Positions 36,352 through 45,293 of a DNA stretch of 64,000 nucleotides are shown here, piece by piece (position 1 is the first letter of the stretch; the number at the start of each line of letters is the position of its first letter). The notes below the pieces were generated by a model that was not told where the DNA came from, did not search any database, and saw only the letters and a list, made by a program, of their open reading frames with translations. The stretch covers positions 1,690,929 through 1,754,928 of the forward strand of contig NZ_JACCFW010000001.1 in NCBI RefSeq assembly GCF_013410455.1. Direction: 5' to 3'. Both the position numbers and the translations under genes were made by a program. Source of the stretch: Allobranchiibius huperziae. GTDB lineage: Bacteria > Actinomycetota > Actinomycetes > Actinomycetales > Dermatophilaceae.

Positions 36352-36777
36352 ATGGACTCACCTGAGGACGTGCCGAGACTGCGGCAGACCGTGCTCGACA
36401 CGACCGACGTACGCGCGCTGGCCGAGTTCTACCGGCTGCTCCTCGGCTACACGTACCGCCACGGTGACGAGGCGCCGGGCTCGGGGGAGCCGGACACTGC
36501 CGAGTGGCTGGTGCTGCGGGCTCCCGAGGGTTCACCGCCGCTGGCGTTCCAGAAGGTGGACACCCTGCCGCGCTCCAGTTGGCCGGACAACGAGCCGGTG
36601 CCGCAACAGTTGCATCTCGACATGACGGTGCTGTCGAAGAAAGCACTGGACGAGCAGCACCGTCGGGTGCTGCGGCTCGGCGGCCGGATGCTGCTCGACC
36701 GATCCGACGACGACGAGGAGCCGCTGCGGGTCTACGCCGACCCGGCCGGTCACCCGTTCTGCATCTTCGTGGGCTGA
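36352..36777 (+). CDS. VOC-superfamily (glyoxalase-like) protein
   Basis: 141 residues with two beta-alpha-beta-beta-beta modules: LRQTVLDTTDVRALAEFYRLLLGY, LAFQKVD, then QQLHLDMTV and VYADPAGHPFCIFVG. The spacing of His and Glu metal ligands is only partly conserved. Such proteins range from resistance proteins to isomerases; the substrate is unknown. It starts about 100 bp from the divergent flavoprotein gene. Confidence 0.85.
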   Translation: MDSPEDVPRLRQTVLDTTDVRALAEFYRLLLGYTYRHGDEAPGSGEPDTAEWLVLRAPEGSPPLAFQKVDTLPRSSWPDNEPVPQQLHLDMTVLSKKALDEQHRRVLRLGGRMLLDRSDDDEEPLRVYADPAGHPFCIFVG

Positions 36778-36786
36778 GGGTCCCGG

Positions 36787-37665
36787 TCAGCCGGCGCGGG
36801 CGATCGCGAGCAGGTCGCGCACCGGCCCGGCCGGCGGCCGCGCCGAACCCTGCCAGACAGCCGTGAGGTCGCGGCGCAGGTCGAGGTCGTCGACGGGCAC
36901 CGCGCGCAACCGGCCCGCGCTGAGGTCGGCCTCGACCGCCAGGTGACTGAGCACGGCCGGCGGACTTCCCGCGAGGACGGAGCTGCGGACGGCCGCGGTC
37001 GTGGTGAGTTCGACCGCGGGCACCGAAGGGGCCAGGCCCGCTGCCCGCAGCGCCGCCTCCAGCACGCGGCGGGTGCCCGAGCCGGGCTCTCGCGCAGTCA
37101 GCCCCCGACGCGCCAGGATGCTCGCGTCGACCGCCCGGCGCCGGCGGCACCACACATCGTCGGGGTGAGCCACGACGACCAGCTCGTCGTGGGCGACGAC
37201 CAGGCTCGCGAGACCACTGTGCGACACCGAGTCCTCCACGAACCCGAGGTCGGCTTCACCGGCGCGCACCGCCTGAACAACGTTCTCACTGTTGGTCGCT
37301 CGCAGAGTCACCGTCGTGTCCTGTCGCTGACGCAGGCGGACCAGCCAGGCGGGCAGCAGGTATTCGGCGACGGTCATGCTGGCGACCACGGACAGTTCCC
37401 GGTCGCGGTCCGCGCGCAGGGTGCTGATGCCCTGGTCGATCTCGTCGGCGACGTCGAGCAGCCGGGTCGCCCATTCCACGAGGAGGGCACCCGCATCGGT
37501 CAGCGTCGAACCGCCGGGGGAGCGGCGCAGGAGGGTCACCCCGACGTTCGCCTCGACCGTCCGCAGGCGTTCCGAGGCGGCCTGCTGCGACATCCCGGCG
37601 GCCCGCCCGGCGGCTCCGATGCTGCCCAACCGCGCCACGTCGACGAGCAGTCTCAGCGAGGGCAT
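36787..37665 (-). CDS. LysR-type transcriptional regulator
   Basis: 292 residues from the ATG at 37665 (MPSLRLLVDVARLGSIGAAG), where the HTH domain usually starts; a GTG at 37698 would add 11 residues. The winged helix covers about 1-60 (AAGMSQQAASERLRTVE) and a periplasmic-binding-like effector domain covers about 85-285. It is divergent from a TDT-family transporter, and a dyad in between is a likely operator, so it probably controls that transporter in response to its substrate. Confidence 0.9.
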   Translation of the reverse strand: MPSLRLLVDVARLGSIGAAGRAAGMSQQAASERLRTVEANVGVTLLRRSPGGSTLTDAGALLVEWATRLLDVADEIDQGISTLRADRDRELSVVASMTVAEYLLPAWLVRLRQRQDTTVTLRATNSENVVQAVRAGEADLGFVEDSVSHSGLASLVVAHDELVVVAHPDDVWCRRRRAVDASILARRGLTAREPGSGTRRVLEAALRAAGLAPSVPAVELTTTAAVRSSVLAGSPPAVLSHLAVEADLSAGRLRAVPVDDLDLRRDLTAVWQGSARPPAGPVRDLLAIARAG

Positions 37666-37699
37666 GTCGGGCAGCGTCACACCGCCTACCGTAGCCACT

Positions 37700-37716
37700 C
37701 ACAAGTGCAGCTTGTG
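37700..37716. promoter_or_regulatory. Candidate LysR operator
   Basis: CACAAG-TGCAG-CTTGTG is a perfect 6+6 dyad with a 5-bp centre, and its inner bases fit the T-N11-A rule of LysR-type binding sites. It lies in the 74-bp gap between the divergent regulator and transporter genes. Confidence 0.6.
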
Positions 37717-37772
37717 CCCGGACAGGGACGCGACCGCTACCGCCGTGCCGGCTCTGGCGGGAAGCTGGTCCC

Positions 37773-38915
37773 ATGACACAGACCTTGCGGCCGCCGAGGG
37801 CGCGTCCTACCGGGGGAGTATTCGGTGAGCTGAGCGGTGCCTCGCCGCTGGCGTACGTCGGACCGAACTGGTTCGCGGCCGTGATGGGCACCGGCATCGT
37901 CGCAGTCGCTGCTGTGGGACTGCCCGTGCAGCCGGCCGGCACCGCCTACGCTGCTCTCATCGTATGGGTCTGGGCCGCAACGCTTCTCGTCGTCCTCTGT
38001 GCCGCGACGGTCGCGCACTGGGTCCGCCATCCGGCCGCTGCGCGGAGCCATCTGGACCACCCGGTGATGGGCCATTTCTACGGTGCGCCGGCGATGGCGT
38101 TCATGACAGTCGGGGCGGGCGCACTGGCGGTCGGGCGGCCGTTGCTCGGTCCTCATCTCGCGGTGCTCATCGACGCCTGGATGTGGACGGCGGGCACGGC
38201 GATGGGTCTGGCAACGACCGTGGTGGTGCCGTATCGCGCGTTCGTGCGGGGGAGTGCGACTGCCGACGCAGCGTTCGGCGGATGGCTGATGCCGGTGGTG
38301 CCGCCGATGGTCAGCGCGGCGACGGGGGCCGCCCTGATCCCGCATCTGCCGTCCGGGTGGGCGCGGGAGGCGATGCTGCTCGTCTGTTACGGCTGCTTCG
38401 CCGTGACGGTGCTCTGCAGCCTGGTGATCGTGCCGCTGATCTGCCGGCGGCTGTGGTGTCACGGGGCCGGCGCGGCGGCCCTGGTGCCGACCTTCTGGAT
38501 CGTGCTCGGCCCGCTCGGGCAGTCGGTGACCGCGGTGCATCACCTGGGCGTCGTTGCGCCGAGCGTGCTGGGGCCGACCTACGGTGCGCCGTTCCGGCGG
38601 ATGATCCTCCTCTACGGGCTCCCCGTGTGGGGGTTGGCGATGCTCTGGCTCGGCCTGGTGGTCGTGCTCACCGCACGGACCGTGCGGGACGGTATGCCCT
38701 TCGGGCTCCCGTGGTGGTCCTTCACCTTCCCGGTCGGCACGATGGTGACCGGCACATCCGCGCTCGCGAAGTTCACCGGGAGCGAGCCGCTGACGGTGGT
38801 GGCCTGCCTGCTCTTCGCCGGGCTGGTGATCGCCTGGGTGACTGTGACGGTACGGACGGCACGAGGCGTCTGGTCGGGGCGCTTGCTGGCTGCCCCAGCC
38901 CAGGTCACGTCTTGA
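37773..38915 (+). CDS. TDT-family transporter (TehA/SLAC1-like)
   Basis: 380 residues with about ten membrane helices. It opens with PLAYVGPNWFAAVMGTGIVA, a typical TDT-family start. Other conserved segments are HPVMGHFYGAPAMAFMTVG, GGWLMPVVPPMVSAATGA and FWIVLGPLGQSVTAVHHLG. Relatives move C4-dicarboxylates, sulfite, or anions, or confer tellurite resistance. In actinobacteria the pairing with a divergent LysR regulator is common. The substrate is unassigned. Confidence 0.88.
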   Translation: MTQTLRPPRARPTGGVFGELSGASPLAYVGPNWFAAVMGTGIVAVAAVGLPVQPAGTAYAALIVWVWAATLLVVLCAATVAHWVRHPAAARSHLDHPVMGHFYGAPAMAFMTVGAGALAVGRPLLGPHLAVLIDAWMWTAGTAMGLATTVVVPYRAFVRGSATADAAFGGWLMPVVPPMVSAATGAALIPHLPSGWAREAMLLVCYGCFAVTVLCSLVIVPLICRRLWCHGAGAAALVPTFWIVLGPLGQSVTAVHHLGVVAPSVLGPTYGAPFRRMILLYGLPVWGLAMLWLGLVVVLTARTVRDGMPFGLPWWSFTFPVGTMVTGTSALAKFTGSEPLTVVACLLFAGLVIAWVTVTVRTARGVWSGRLLAAPAQVTS

Positions 38916-38982
38916 CCGGGCGGGTTGTCGGTGGTCGGTCCTAGCATCGAGGTCACGACCCGATCCGGACCTGGAGGCCTCC

Positions 38983-39549
38983 ATGACCACGCTCGCGAAC
39001 CGCCCGAAGACCGCACTGCTCGTGATCGATGTGCAGAACGGAGTGATGGGGGAGTCCTACGACCGCGACCGGGTCGTCGCGAACGTCTCCACACTGGTCG
39101 ACAAGGCCCGCGCGGCACAGGTGCCGGTGGTGTGGGTGCAGCACAACAGCGACGAATTGCAGACCGGCAGCGAGAGCTGGCAGTACGTGCCGGAGCTCAC
39201 GCGTCTCGACGCAGAACCGTTGGTGCAGAAGGCATTCGGCGATTCGTTCGAAGACACTGAACTCGAGTCCGTACTGGCCGACCTCGGCGTCGGATCGCTG
39301 GTGCTGTCCGGGGCCCAGACCGACGCGTGCATCCGGTCCACCCTGCACGGCGCGCTGGTGCGCGGCTACGACGCACGACTGGTCTCCGACGCGCACACGA
39401 CCGAGGACCTGTCGCCGTACGGCGCGCCACCGCCGGAGAAGGTCATCGACCACACGAATCTCTACTGGGAGTACCAGACCGCGCCGGGTCGGACGGCAGG
39501 TGTCGTGGCGACCGCGGACGTCGACTTCGCGAAGATCTCCGCGGGCTGA
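38983..39549 (+). CDS. Isochorismatase-like cysteine hydrolase
   Basis: 188 residues. The catalytic triad is visible: Asp in LLVIDVQNGV, Lys in VQKAFGDSF, and Cys in GAQTDACIRST. The family hydrolyses isochorismate, nicotinamide or related amides; the exact substrate cannot be read from sequence. CTGGAGG lies before the ATG, and TAGCAT at 38942-38947 is a possible -10. It overlaps nothing and is convergent with the next gene. Confidence 0.9.
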   Translation: MTTLANRPKTALLVIDVQNGVMGESYDRDRVVANVSTLVDKARAAQVPVVWVQHNSDELQTGSESWQYVPELTRLDAEPLVQKAFGDSFEDTELESVLADLGVGSLVLSGAQTDACIRSTLHGALVRGYDARLVSDAHTTEDLSPYGAPPPEKVIDHTNLYWEYQTAPGRTAGVVATADVDFAKISAG

Positions 39550-39559
39550 CAGGACGCGG

Positions 39560-40114
39560 TCAGGGTCGGCGGCCGAACTCGTCCAGAAGCCGATGTTGGG
39601 CTGAAGCGTCGCCCGGCAGCGTGCCGCTCGGCCCATCGCCGTACGCGCCGTAAGAGATCATCTCCTCGAGATGCGGCCCGACCACCGCCAGGAGCGCCTC
39701 GACGAGTTCGGGATTCAGCGCCTCGTCGAGGCCTGCGCCGCGGCGCAGATCCCAGGCATGAACGACCAGGTCGACCAGCCGGAACCTCAGGAAGGTGTCC
39801 ACGGTGACGTCGCCGGTCCGATACGGCACGAGCTGACCGGGCACCGCTGCGGCGAACGCGGCGGCCTGATCCCGCGACGAGTCGACGACTGCGGACACCG
39901 GGTCAGTCCCGAGCTGGTCGGCATCGAGTCGTGCGCGTGCCACGTCGCGGCTGACACCCTGCAGAAGCAAGGTGGTGAACCGGTTGCCGACGACGACGTG
40001 TTCGACGAGTGCTCGCACCGTCATGTCACACGGTGTCTGCAACGCCCACGAATCCTCGGGTAACTCGCGCACCGCGCGCTCGAACTCTGTCGATGCGGCA
40101 TCGATCAGCTTCAC
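39560..40114 (-). CDS. DinB-fold TIGR03086-type metal-binding protein
   Basis: 184 residues, similar to mycothiol-dependent maleylpyruvate isomerase-like proteins: ALQTPCDMTVRALVEHVVVGNRF supplies one metal His, and RFRLVDLVVHAWDLRRGAG a second. The GTG at 40114 is preferred because a TAGCGT box lies 7 nt upstream (leaderless) and VKLIDAASTEF is the usual beginning; a GTG at 40141 is the alternative. Likely a thiol-dependent enzyme using mycothiol; substrate unknown. Confidence 0.85.
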   Translation of the reverse strand: MKLIDAASTEFERAVRELPEDSWALQTPCDMTVRALVEHVVVGNRFTTLLLQGVSRDVARARLDADQLGTDPVSAVVDSSRDQAAAFAAAVPGQLVPYRTGDVTVDTFLRFRLVDLVVHAWDLRRGAGLDEALNPELVEALLAVVGPHLEEMISYGAYGDGPSGTLPGDASAQHRLLDEFGRRP

Positions 40115-40252
40115 CGCCACCACGCTAGACCGCAGGACCACCGAGTCCGTCAGGCCTGTTCGTTATCGCCGATAATCTACATTATGACAAATCGACCCTT
40201 TCCTGCCGCTACCCGTCCGCTCGCCGCGCCGGACCAGCGACCTCGGATGGGA

Positions 40253-42610
40253 TCAAGGCGTCTCAGCTCGCAACCCGACGACCGTGCCGCCAGTACTGAC
40301 GACTATCGATCCGTCTGCAATAGCGACGTATTGCGGATAACCCCATGCTCCCGGGACGGTAGCAGTGGAGATATGGGCACCGGTCGATGCGTTATATGAC
40401 TGAATCTCGTTGTTATTTACCAGTAGCCAGACCAGGCCCCCGGCGCGCGCCGGCCGCGCGCCGTCCACAGGGGCTGCGACGGTCCAGGTGGATTTTCCGG
40501 TGGCGGAGGAGAGGCTGCTGAGGTAGGAGGGCCACGGCGATTGCCCCTCTTGGTCTCGCCAACTGACTATCAACTGCCCGCCAGCTGCTGCTCCGACGGT
40601 GACGTGGTCTGCGTAGCCACCCGCCGGACGGTTAGACCACACAGGTTGACATACGGATGCTCCGCATCCTGATGCGTCATACGCATCAACCTCGTTGTCG
40701 GTTTCGACAATGTACACACGCCCGTCAGCAACGATGGGGCCCGAAGAATCGAGTGGATTGACCAGTGCTGACCACAGGAAGTTTCCGGTGGTTGCGTCGT
40801 ACACCCGGAGCTGACCCCCTCCCCACCTGAACAGGGTGCCTCCCGCTACTGCGTAGTCGATGAACGGGGTTCCGTCGGAGTCAGTTGTCGCCCAGCGCAG
40901 ATGCCCGTCCGATACGTCGAAGGCGTTGAGATTGGCTCCGTCGTTGAAATAGGCAGTCTCACCTGAGACCACAAGACGTTCTGCGTAGTCGCCGTTGCGG
41001 ATCGGGCTTGTGCGCCACAGGATCTTGTGGCTCTTGAGGTCTACGGCGAGCACGCCGGCGCCATCAGGGGCTTGTGCGTAGGGCAGCAACAACTTGCCGC
41101 CGGTGATCGCGCCAGATCCGAAGGTGCCCAGGGGAAGCTGCAGGCTCCACAGTGCTGCTCCCGAGACCGCGTTCGTAGCTATCAATGATGTCGGGTCGAC
41201 GGTCCTTCCTACATTCGGGACGACATAGGCCACCCCATCGGAAATAACCGCCGCAGCTGGACCATGAGCGTTTATCGTCCAGGCCGTGTGCAGCCGAGTG
41301 GCCGTAGCTGCCGTCAGTTGCGATTCGCCGAGGTTCACGTTGGTGTTCGCCGCGTCGGCCTCACCCTGAGACCACGCGTCAACTGGTGTCAGGCTCGGCT
41401 GCGGCGTGAAGTACCCCACCACGTCGACCCAGAGGTAGGCCGCCCGTGACACGTACACGTTGATCTTGCCGTCGGCGCTGACTTTGACAGTGGCCGAGTT
41501 CGCGGTGGTGCCACCGCTGGGGTAATCCAAAGTCGACGCCACGGGTCGGGTGGTCCCGGTTGGGTAGGTCGTCAGGTAACCCGGCCCGGTGCCACCGGTT
41601 GCGGTGACATTGACCTCGACTGCGTTGGTCCCGGTGGTTGGGATCCCGTGTGCTCCGCTGATCGTCAGTGAGAGCACCCCACCAGTCGGCACCCGTCCCT
41701 TAATGACGCCACCTGTGCCGTAACGGGTGTCAGCGATCCGGGTGGGTGTGAGCGGGGCGTAGTCACCACTGGTCGGAATCCAACCAATGACGTCCGCTAG
41801 CAGATCGACCGCCTGGGATGAGTACAGATCAACCTGGCCGCCTGCCCCGACCTTCGCGATGGACATCTCCGCGGCAGCATGCCCCGGCATGTAATTCGCA
41901 ATAGAAGCATTGGGCCGCGCCGCCCCAGCAGGGAACACGGTCAAATATCCAGCAGCAGAGCGGGATACGGCCGTCACGTTCAGCACGACGGCCCCTACCC
42001 CGCTGGTCGGGACACCGCCTCGACCGGTCACCGTCACCGCAGTCGTCGAACCGGCACCTGGGTGAGCGTGGGCACGGCGGGTATCCGACAATCGGACGGG
42101 GACCAGAGGACGGTACGCCGCACCGGTTGCAAAGTACCCGGCAACGTCCACGAACAACTGCGTACTCGACGAGGTGTAGACATCCGCAACCCCACCGGAA
42201 CCAACTTTGACGATCACCTGGTTCGCGACAGTCTGGCCCGCAACATAATTGAGTGTGGATGTCGTTGGACGCGACGAACCCGCCGACCACGTCGTCAAAT
42301 ACCCGCCACCCGAAGGCGCTGTCGCGGTCACATTCAACACAACAGCAGAAACACCCGCGGAAGGAATCCCGCCGTGGCCAGCTAGACGCACAATCGTGGT
42401 GGAACCACTAGCCACAGGACCTTGCGCCGCCCCCAGCCCACTACGGGTGTCCACCAACCGCGCCGGCGTCAACGAGATGAAGCCACCTGCACCCGACTCC
42501 CCAGCAGATACAACCTGGGTCCTCGCCACATAAGCATTAGCCGGCACCGCCCCCAGCACCGAGGCGACCATCGCCACCGCCGCCAGCAGCACAACAAAAA
42601 CTCGCGTCAT
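40253..42610 (-). CDS. Secreted protein with three DVxGYF-type repeats and a PQQ-like beta-propeller
   Basis: 785 residues from the ATG at 42610. The signal peptide ends SVLGAVPANA. Three modules of about 115 residues follow (about 43-160, 163-280 and 283-405). Each opens with a Pro-x-R-[LI]-x-DTR element, has AVVLNVTA-like and GYLT-like strands, and closes with DV-[AIV]-G-[YW]-[FI]. The remaining 380 residues form a PQQ/WD-like propeller with W-rich blades (GAALWSLQLP, HKILWRTS, GHLRWATTD, GNFLWSAL). GC content drops in the propeller half, which suggests acquisition. Probably a surface adhesin or binding protein; no enzyme motif is seen. The same closing motif starts the RCC1 protein at 3-1142. 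Confidence 0.8.
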   Translation of the reverse strand: MTRVFVVLLAAVAMVASVLGAVPANAYVARTQVVSAGESGAGGFISLTPARLVDTRSGLGAAQGPVASGSTTIVRLAGHGGIPSAGVSAVVLNVTATAPSGGGYLTTWSAGSSRPTTSTLNYVAGQTVANQVIVKVGSGGVADVYTSSSTQLFVDVAGYFATGAAYRPLVPVRLSDTRRAHAHPGAGSTTAVTVTGRGGVPTSGVGAVVLNVTAVSRSAAGYLTVFPAGAARPNASIANYMPGHAAAEMSIAKVGAGGQVDLYSSQAVDLLADVIGWIPTSGDYAPLTPTRIADTRYGTGGVIKGRVPTGGVLSLTISGAHGIPTTGTNAVEVNVTATGGTGPGYLTTYPTGTTRPVASTLDYPSGGTTANSATVKVSADGKINVYVSRAAYLWVDVVGYFTPQPSLTPVDAWSQGEADAANTNVNLGESQLTAATATRLHTAWTINAHGPAAAVISDGVAYVVPNVGRTVDPTSLIATNAVSGAALWSLQLPLGTFGSGAITGGKLLLPYAQAPDGAGVLAVDLKSHKILWRTSPIRNGDYAERLVVSGETAYFNDGANLNAFDVSDGHLRWATTDSDGTPFIDYAVAGGTLFRWGGGQLRVYDATTGNFLWSALVNPLDSSGPIVADGRVYIVETDNEVDAYDASGCGASVCQPVWSNRPAGGYADHVTVGAAAGGQLIVSWRDQEGQSPWPSYLSSLSSATGKSTWTVAAPVDGARPARAGGLVWLLVNNNEIQSYNASTGAHISTATVPGAWGYPQYVAIADGSIVVSTGGTVVGLRAETP

Positions 42611-43245
42611 CGCGAAACCCGTTCTCCCCACGGCCCGCAGCGGCGTCCTACAACGCGACTCCGCTGACGGCCAACAATCCGCGTGCTGCGGTCACCGGAA
42701 AATACCACCGCCCCGCCGCAGCGGGTCCCGCAAATGCCCTACTCCCCCACCCCACACGGCTCAGTGTGATCGACGGGGCGCACCCCTGCGGGCAATCCCG
42801 TTGTTTGAGCCCGCACAGCGCGGGCCAATGCCGCGCAAGACTCCAACATCTGGGCCTCGCCGGATACATTCGGTCGACCCCGGCGCCGAGCAACGCAGAT
42901 GATCCAGGACTTAGGTCTCGCTGCTCAGTCGAGACCTCGGACTTCCCCAAACACGGTCCCGCCACTCCCTACCAACGGTTCAGAAGCCGTACTTGAAACA
43001 ACCTCCGGATCAACGCGTTTACGGACCAGCGTTCCGGGCTGGTCCTGCCCGGTGCGTTGGGGGTGCTGCCAAGGTGGTCCGGAAGCGATCGTCAGTGGAC
43101 CACCAGATCCGCGCCACATCGGGCGCTCAGACTGGACCGCGAACCCGAACTGGAATTGGCCCATGTGGCACAGCTGACCCATAGGCTGCGCGTGGGTGTG
43201 GCCGACTTGGGGGACCACACCAACCACCGGAAGCAGGTTGGATTC
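42611..43245. other. Noncoding region between divergent secreted-protein genes
   Basis: About 630 bp with no supported gene. It holds two hairpins: GGTCTCG/CGAGACC at 42914-42936 and GGACCAGC/GCTGGTCC at 43023-43045. Open frames on both strands have no domains or ribosome sites. It presumably carries promoters for both flanking genes. Confidence 0.5.
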
Positions 43246-44004
43246 ATGATTCGTCGTCTCGCCGTCCTGGGCGCGTTACCCGCCATCGTCGGGCTGGGCA
43301 TCGCAACAGGAGCGTCGCCCGCGCAGGCAGCACCTACCCCATCGCCAGCTGCGTACCGCGCCACCGTCCTGCGGGCGGCCGCAAAAATGCAACCTCACGC
43401 CGCGGGCACTTCTTACGAGACGTGTTCGCTGGTCCCACCAGCGCGTGTGCGGGTGGTGCAGCAATTCGATCTGTTCAACAACCGGTTGACCGGCGGGTGC
43501 GTTTTACACAAGGGGCCTTCAGCGATCTGGTACATCGGCGACAGCCTTGGCCAGTCCATCAGCTCAGTGCTCTTCGACCATGAAACCTCAGGGGTCGCGC
43601 CCCTATTTGCTGAGACGCCGCTCGGGCAGCAAACCTGGAAGGGGTGGATAGCGTTCGACGCCGAAGGTCACAACTACAGCCAGAACACCCCCACCACCAC
43701 CTTCAAAGTCGGTTCCTGGGCGGGTCTGCAGACGTCCCGATCCGGCAGCAAAGTCACCATCGACACCCGCGCGGTGCGCTACGCCACCAGCCTCGACTAC
43801 AACATCCCCTGGGCGAACGAGACCGGCGTCATCCAATACCGGGCCAAGGGCGGCACCGCCTGGACCAGCCTGAAATCGTTCACCACCAACTCCGCCGGCG
43901 CCACGTCCTACAGCTACACCAGCACCGCCACCTGGGACTACCGAGCCGTCTACACCGAACAGTCCACCATCTGGGGAGCCACTAGCCCCACCTCACAACG
44001 CTGA
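43246..44004 (+). CDS. Secreted protein of unknown function
   Basis: 252 residues. The signal peptide (MIRRLAVLGALPAIVGLGIATGAS) ends with AQA before APTPSPAAY. The mature part has two cysteines in each of CSLVPPARVRVV and GGCVLHKGPS contexts. A C-terminal beta-rich region follows with Thr/Ser/Tyr repeats (TTFKVGSWAG, ATSYSYTSTATWDYRAVYTEQ), resembling an immunoglobulin-like or peptidase-accessory domain. AAGCAGG precedes the ATG. A very strong terminator follows. Confidence 0.7.
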   Translation: MIRRLAVLGALPAIVGLGIATGASPAQAAPTPSPAAYRATVLRAAAKMQPHAAGTSYETCSLVPPARVRVVQQFDLFNNRLTGGCVLHKGPSAIWYIGDSLGQSISSVLFDHETSGVAPLFAETPLGQQTWKGWIAFDAEGHNYSQNTPTTTFKVGSWAGLQTSRSGSKVTIDTRAVRYATSLDYNIPWANETGVIQYRAKGGTAWTSLKSFTTNSAGATSYSYTSTATWDYRAVYTEQSTIWGATSPTSQR

Positions 44005-44012
44005 TCCACCCA

Positions 44013-44065
44013 GCACCACAACAGGAGGGCCGCTTCGATTCGGGGCGGCCCTCCTGTTGTGGTGC
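44013..44065 (+). terminator. Long hairpin terminator
   Basis: Perfect 21-bp arms occupy 44013-44033 and 44045-44065 around an 11-nt loop, 8 bp after the secreted-protein stop. The core is ACAGGAGGGCCGC with its complement. It lacks a T-tract but is by far the strongest simple hairpin in the region. Confidence 0.85.
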
Positions 44066-44263
44066 ACCACTCCCCCGCTCGCGTCCTGACTCGTGCTCGA
44101 AGTTGCCACGATCGGACATTTCGAGCAGGTGCAGCACTGAGCACCGCTTTCGAGCAACAGTCTTCGCGGATCTTGGCGTGCGGCAGGAGGCAAGTGCGGC
44201 TGCTCGAAAGGGATCGTTAGTGAGCAGCATGGTGAGGGCCACCGCGATGAGCCACGCTGAGCC

Positions 44264-44581
44264 ATGGAGCAACTACCGGTGCCTTCTCCGGGCTCATCGA
44301 TCCCACCCTCCGACGTGCTTCCTGCCTGGAATTGGGTTCCGCCTGGAGGGCTGGCGGAAAGACTTGATCGCGTACCTCGTTGGGTTCGCATCTGGTCTCG
44401 CACCCCCTGGGTAGACCGCTACGCGTATAAGTGGATGTGGCACCGCGGCGGATGGGATGTTCAGGTCTGGGGTCCCGACGGCCCACCTCCTATCGCAGGG
44501 GTCCGCGAACCGCGCCGGCCCTTGCCACCAGCACCCGCCTCGAGCACCGAAGCGCCTCCAACGCGTACACCTGGGGTCTAG
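44264..44581 (+). CDS. Small conserved-looking hypothetical protein
   Basis: 105 residues from the ATG at 44264. The middle, RVPRWVRIWSRTPWVDRYAYKWMWHRGGWDV, is Trp/Arg/Tyr rich with evenly spaced aromatics. This is unlike chance translations of high-GC DNA and resembles a short motif found in actinobacterial hypothetical proteins. The tail is Pro-rich. No ribosome site is clear and the start may lie further in. Function unknown. The preceding 200 bp after the terminator hold nothing recognisable. Confidence 0.5.
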   Translation: MEQLPVPSPGSSIPPSDVLPAWNWVPPGGLAERLDRVPRWVRIWSRTPWVDRYAYKWMWHRGGWDVQVWGPDGPPPIAGVREPRRPLPPAPASSTEAPPTRTPGV

Positions 44582-44765
44582 ACCCTGGGACAGATGTGTC
44601 CGGGAACCCACATTTGGACCTCAAGCCGACGCTTCTGAGCCGCTTCTGCACTGTCGTTCTGGGGTTTACCCCACAACGACAGTTGCGTAGCGCAAGTGGT
44701 GCTTAGTCGTCTGCCGCGCGGCGGGGGCAAGAGTGAGAACATCCCTGCGTGAACAGGGGTGAGCA

Positions 44766-45293
44766 ATGGCTGAGCTGATCGTGCATCGGGCCAGCAAACT
44801 GGGGATCTTGCGTTCCTACGCGGTCTTGATCGATGGGCAGCGGCGCGGTCGTATCCGGTGGCGCGCCACTGAGCGGTTCGTGGTGCCCGATGGCCCAGTG
44901 ACCGTGCAGGCTCGGATCGACTGGGCGGGATCGCCGGTGTGGCACGGTCACGCCGGCTCGGAGCCAACGCAGGTGACAATCAGCACCGGCGACCCGGTCC
45001 TGGGGACCGTGTTCCAAGACCGCATGCTCGTTCTGCACCAAGACGGGCATCCGCTCACTGCCGAGCAGCAACACCTCGTGGAGCAGGGCAACTCTGCGGT
45101 GAGATGGTTCGGCGTTCTTTTGCTGGCGTCGGTTCTCTTCTTCGTGGCCCTCTTCATCTCGCTGACCACCCACCACCCGGCATTGGTAGGACTGGCTGCG
45201 CTGCTGTACGCCGTGGCCGTTGGTGTTGGTCTCGGGGTGTTCATTCGCTCCAGGTTGGCCGCCTCGCGCGATCGGCCTTCAGTACAGGCATGA
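44766..45293 (+). CDS. Hypothetical membrane protein
   Basis: 175 residues. A soluble beta-rich N-terminal domain (1-110, with RSYAVLIDGQRRGRIRWRATERFVVPDG) precedes two membrane helices (about 116-136 and 140-162). AGGGGTGAG stands before the ATG. The stop overlaps the ATG of the following PH-domain pseudogene (ATGA), so they were an operon. No domain name can be given. Confidence 0.7.
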   Translation: MAELIVHRASKLGILRSYAVLIDGQRRGRIRWRATERFVVPDGPVTVQARIDWAGSPVWHGHAGSEPTQVTISTGDPVLGTVFQDRMLVLHQDGHPLTAEQQHLVEQGNSAVRWFGVLLLASVLFFVALFISLTTHHPALVGLAALLYAVAVGVGLGVFIRSRLAASRDRPSVQA

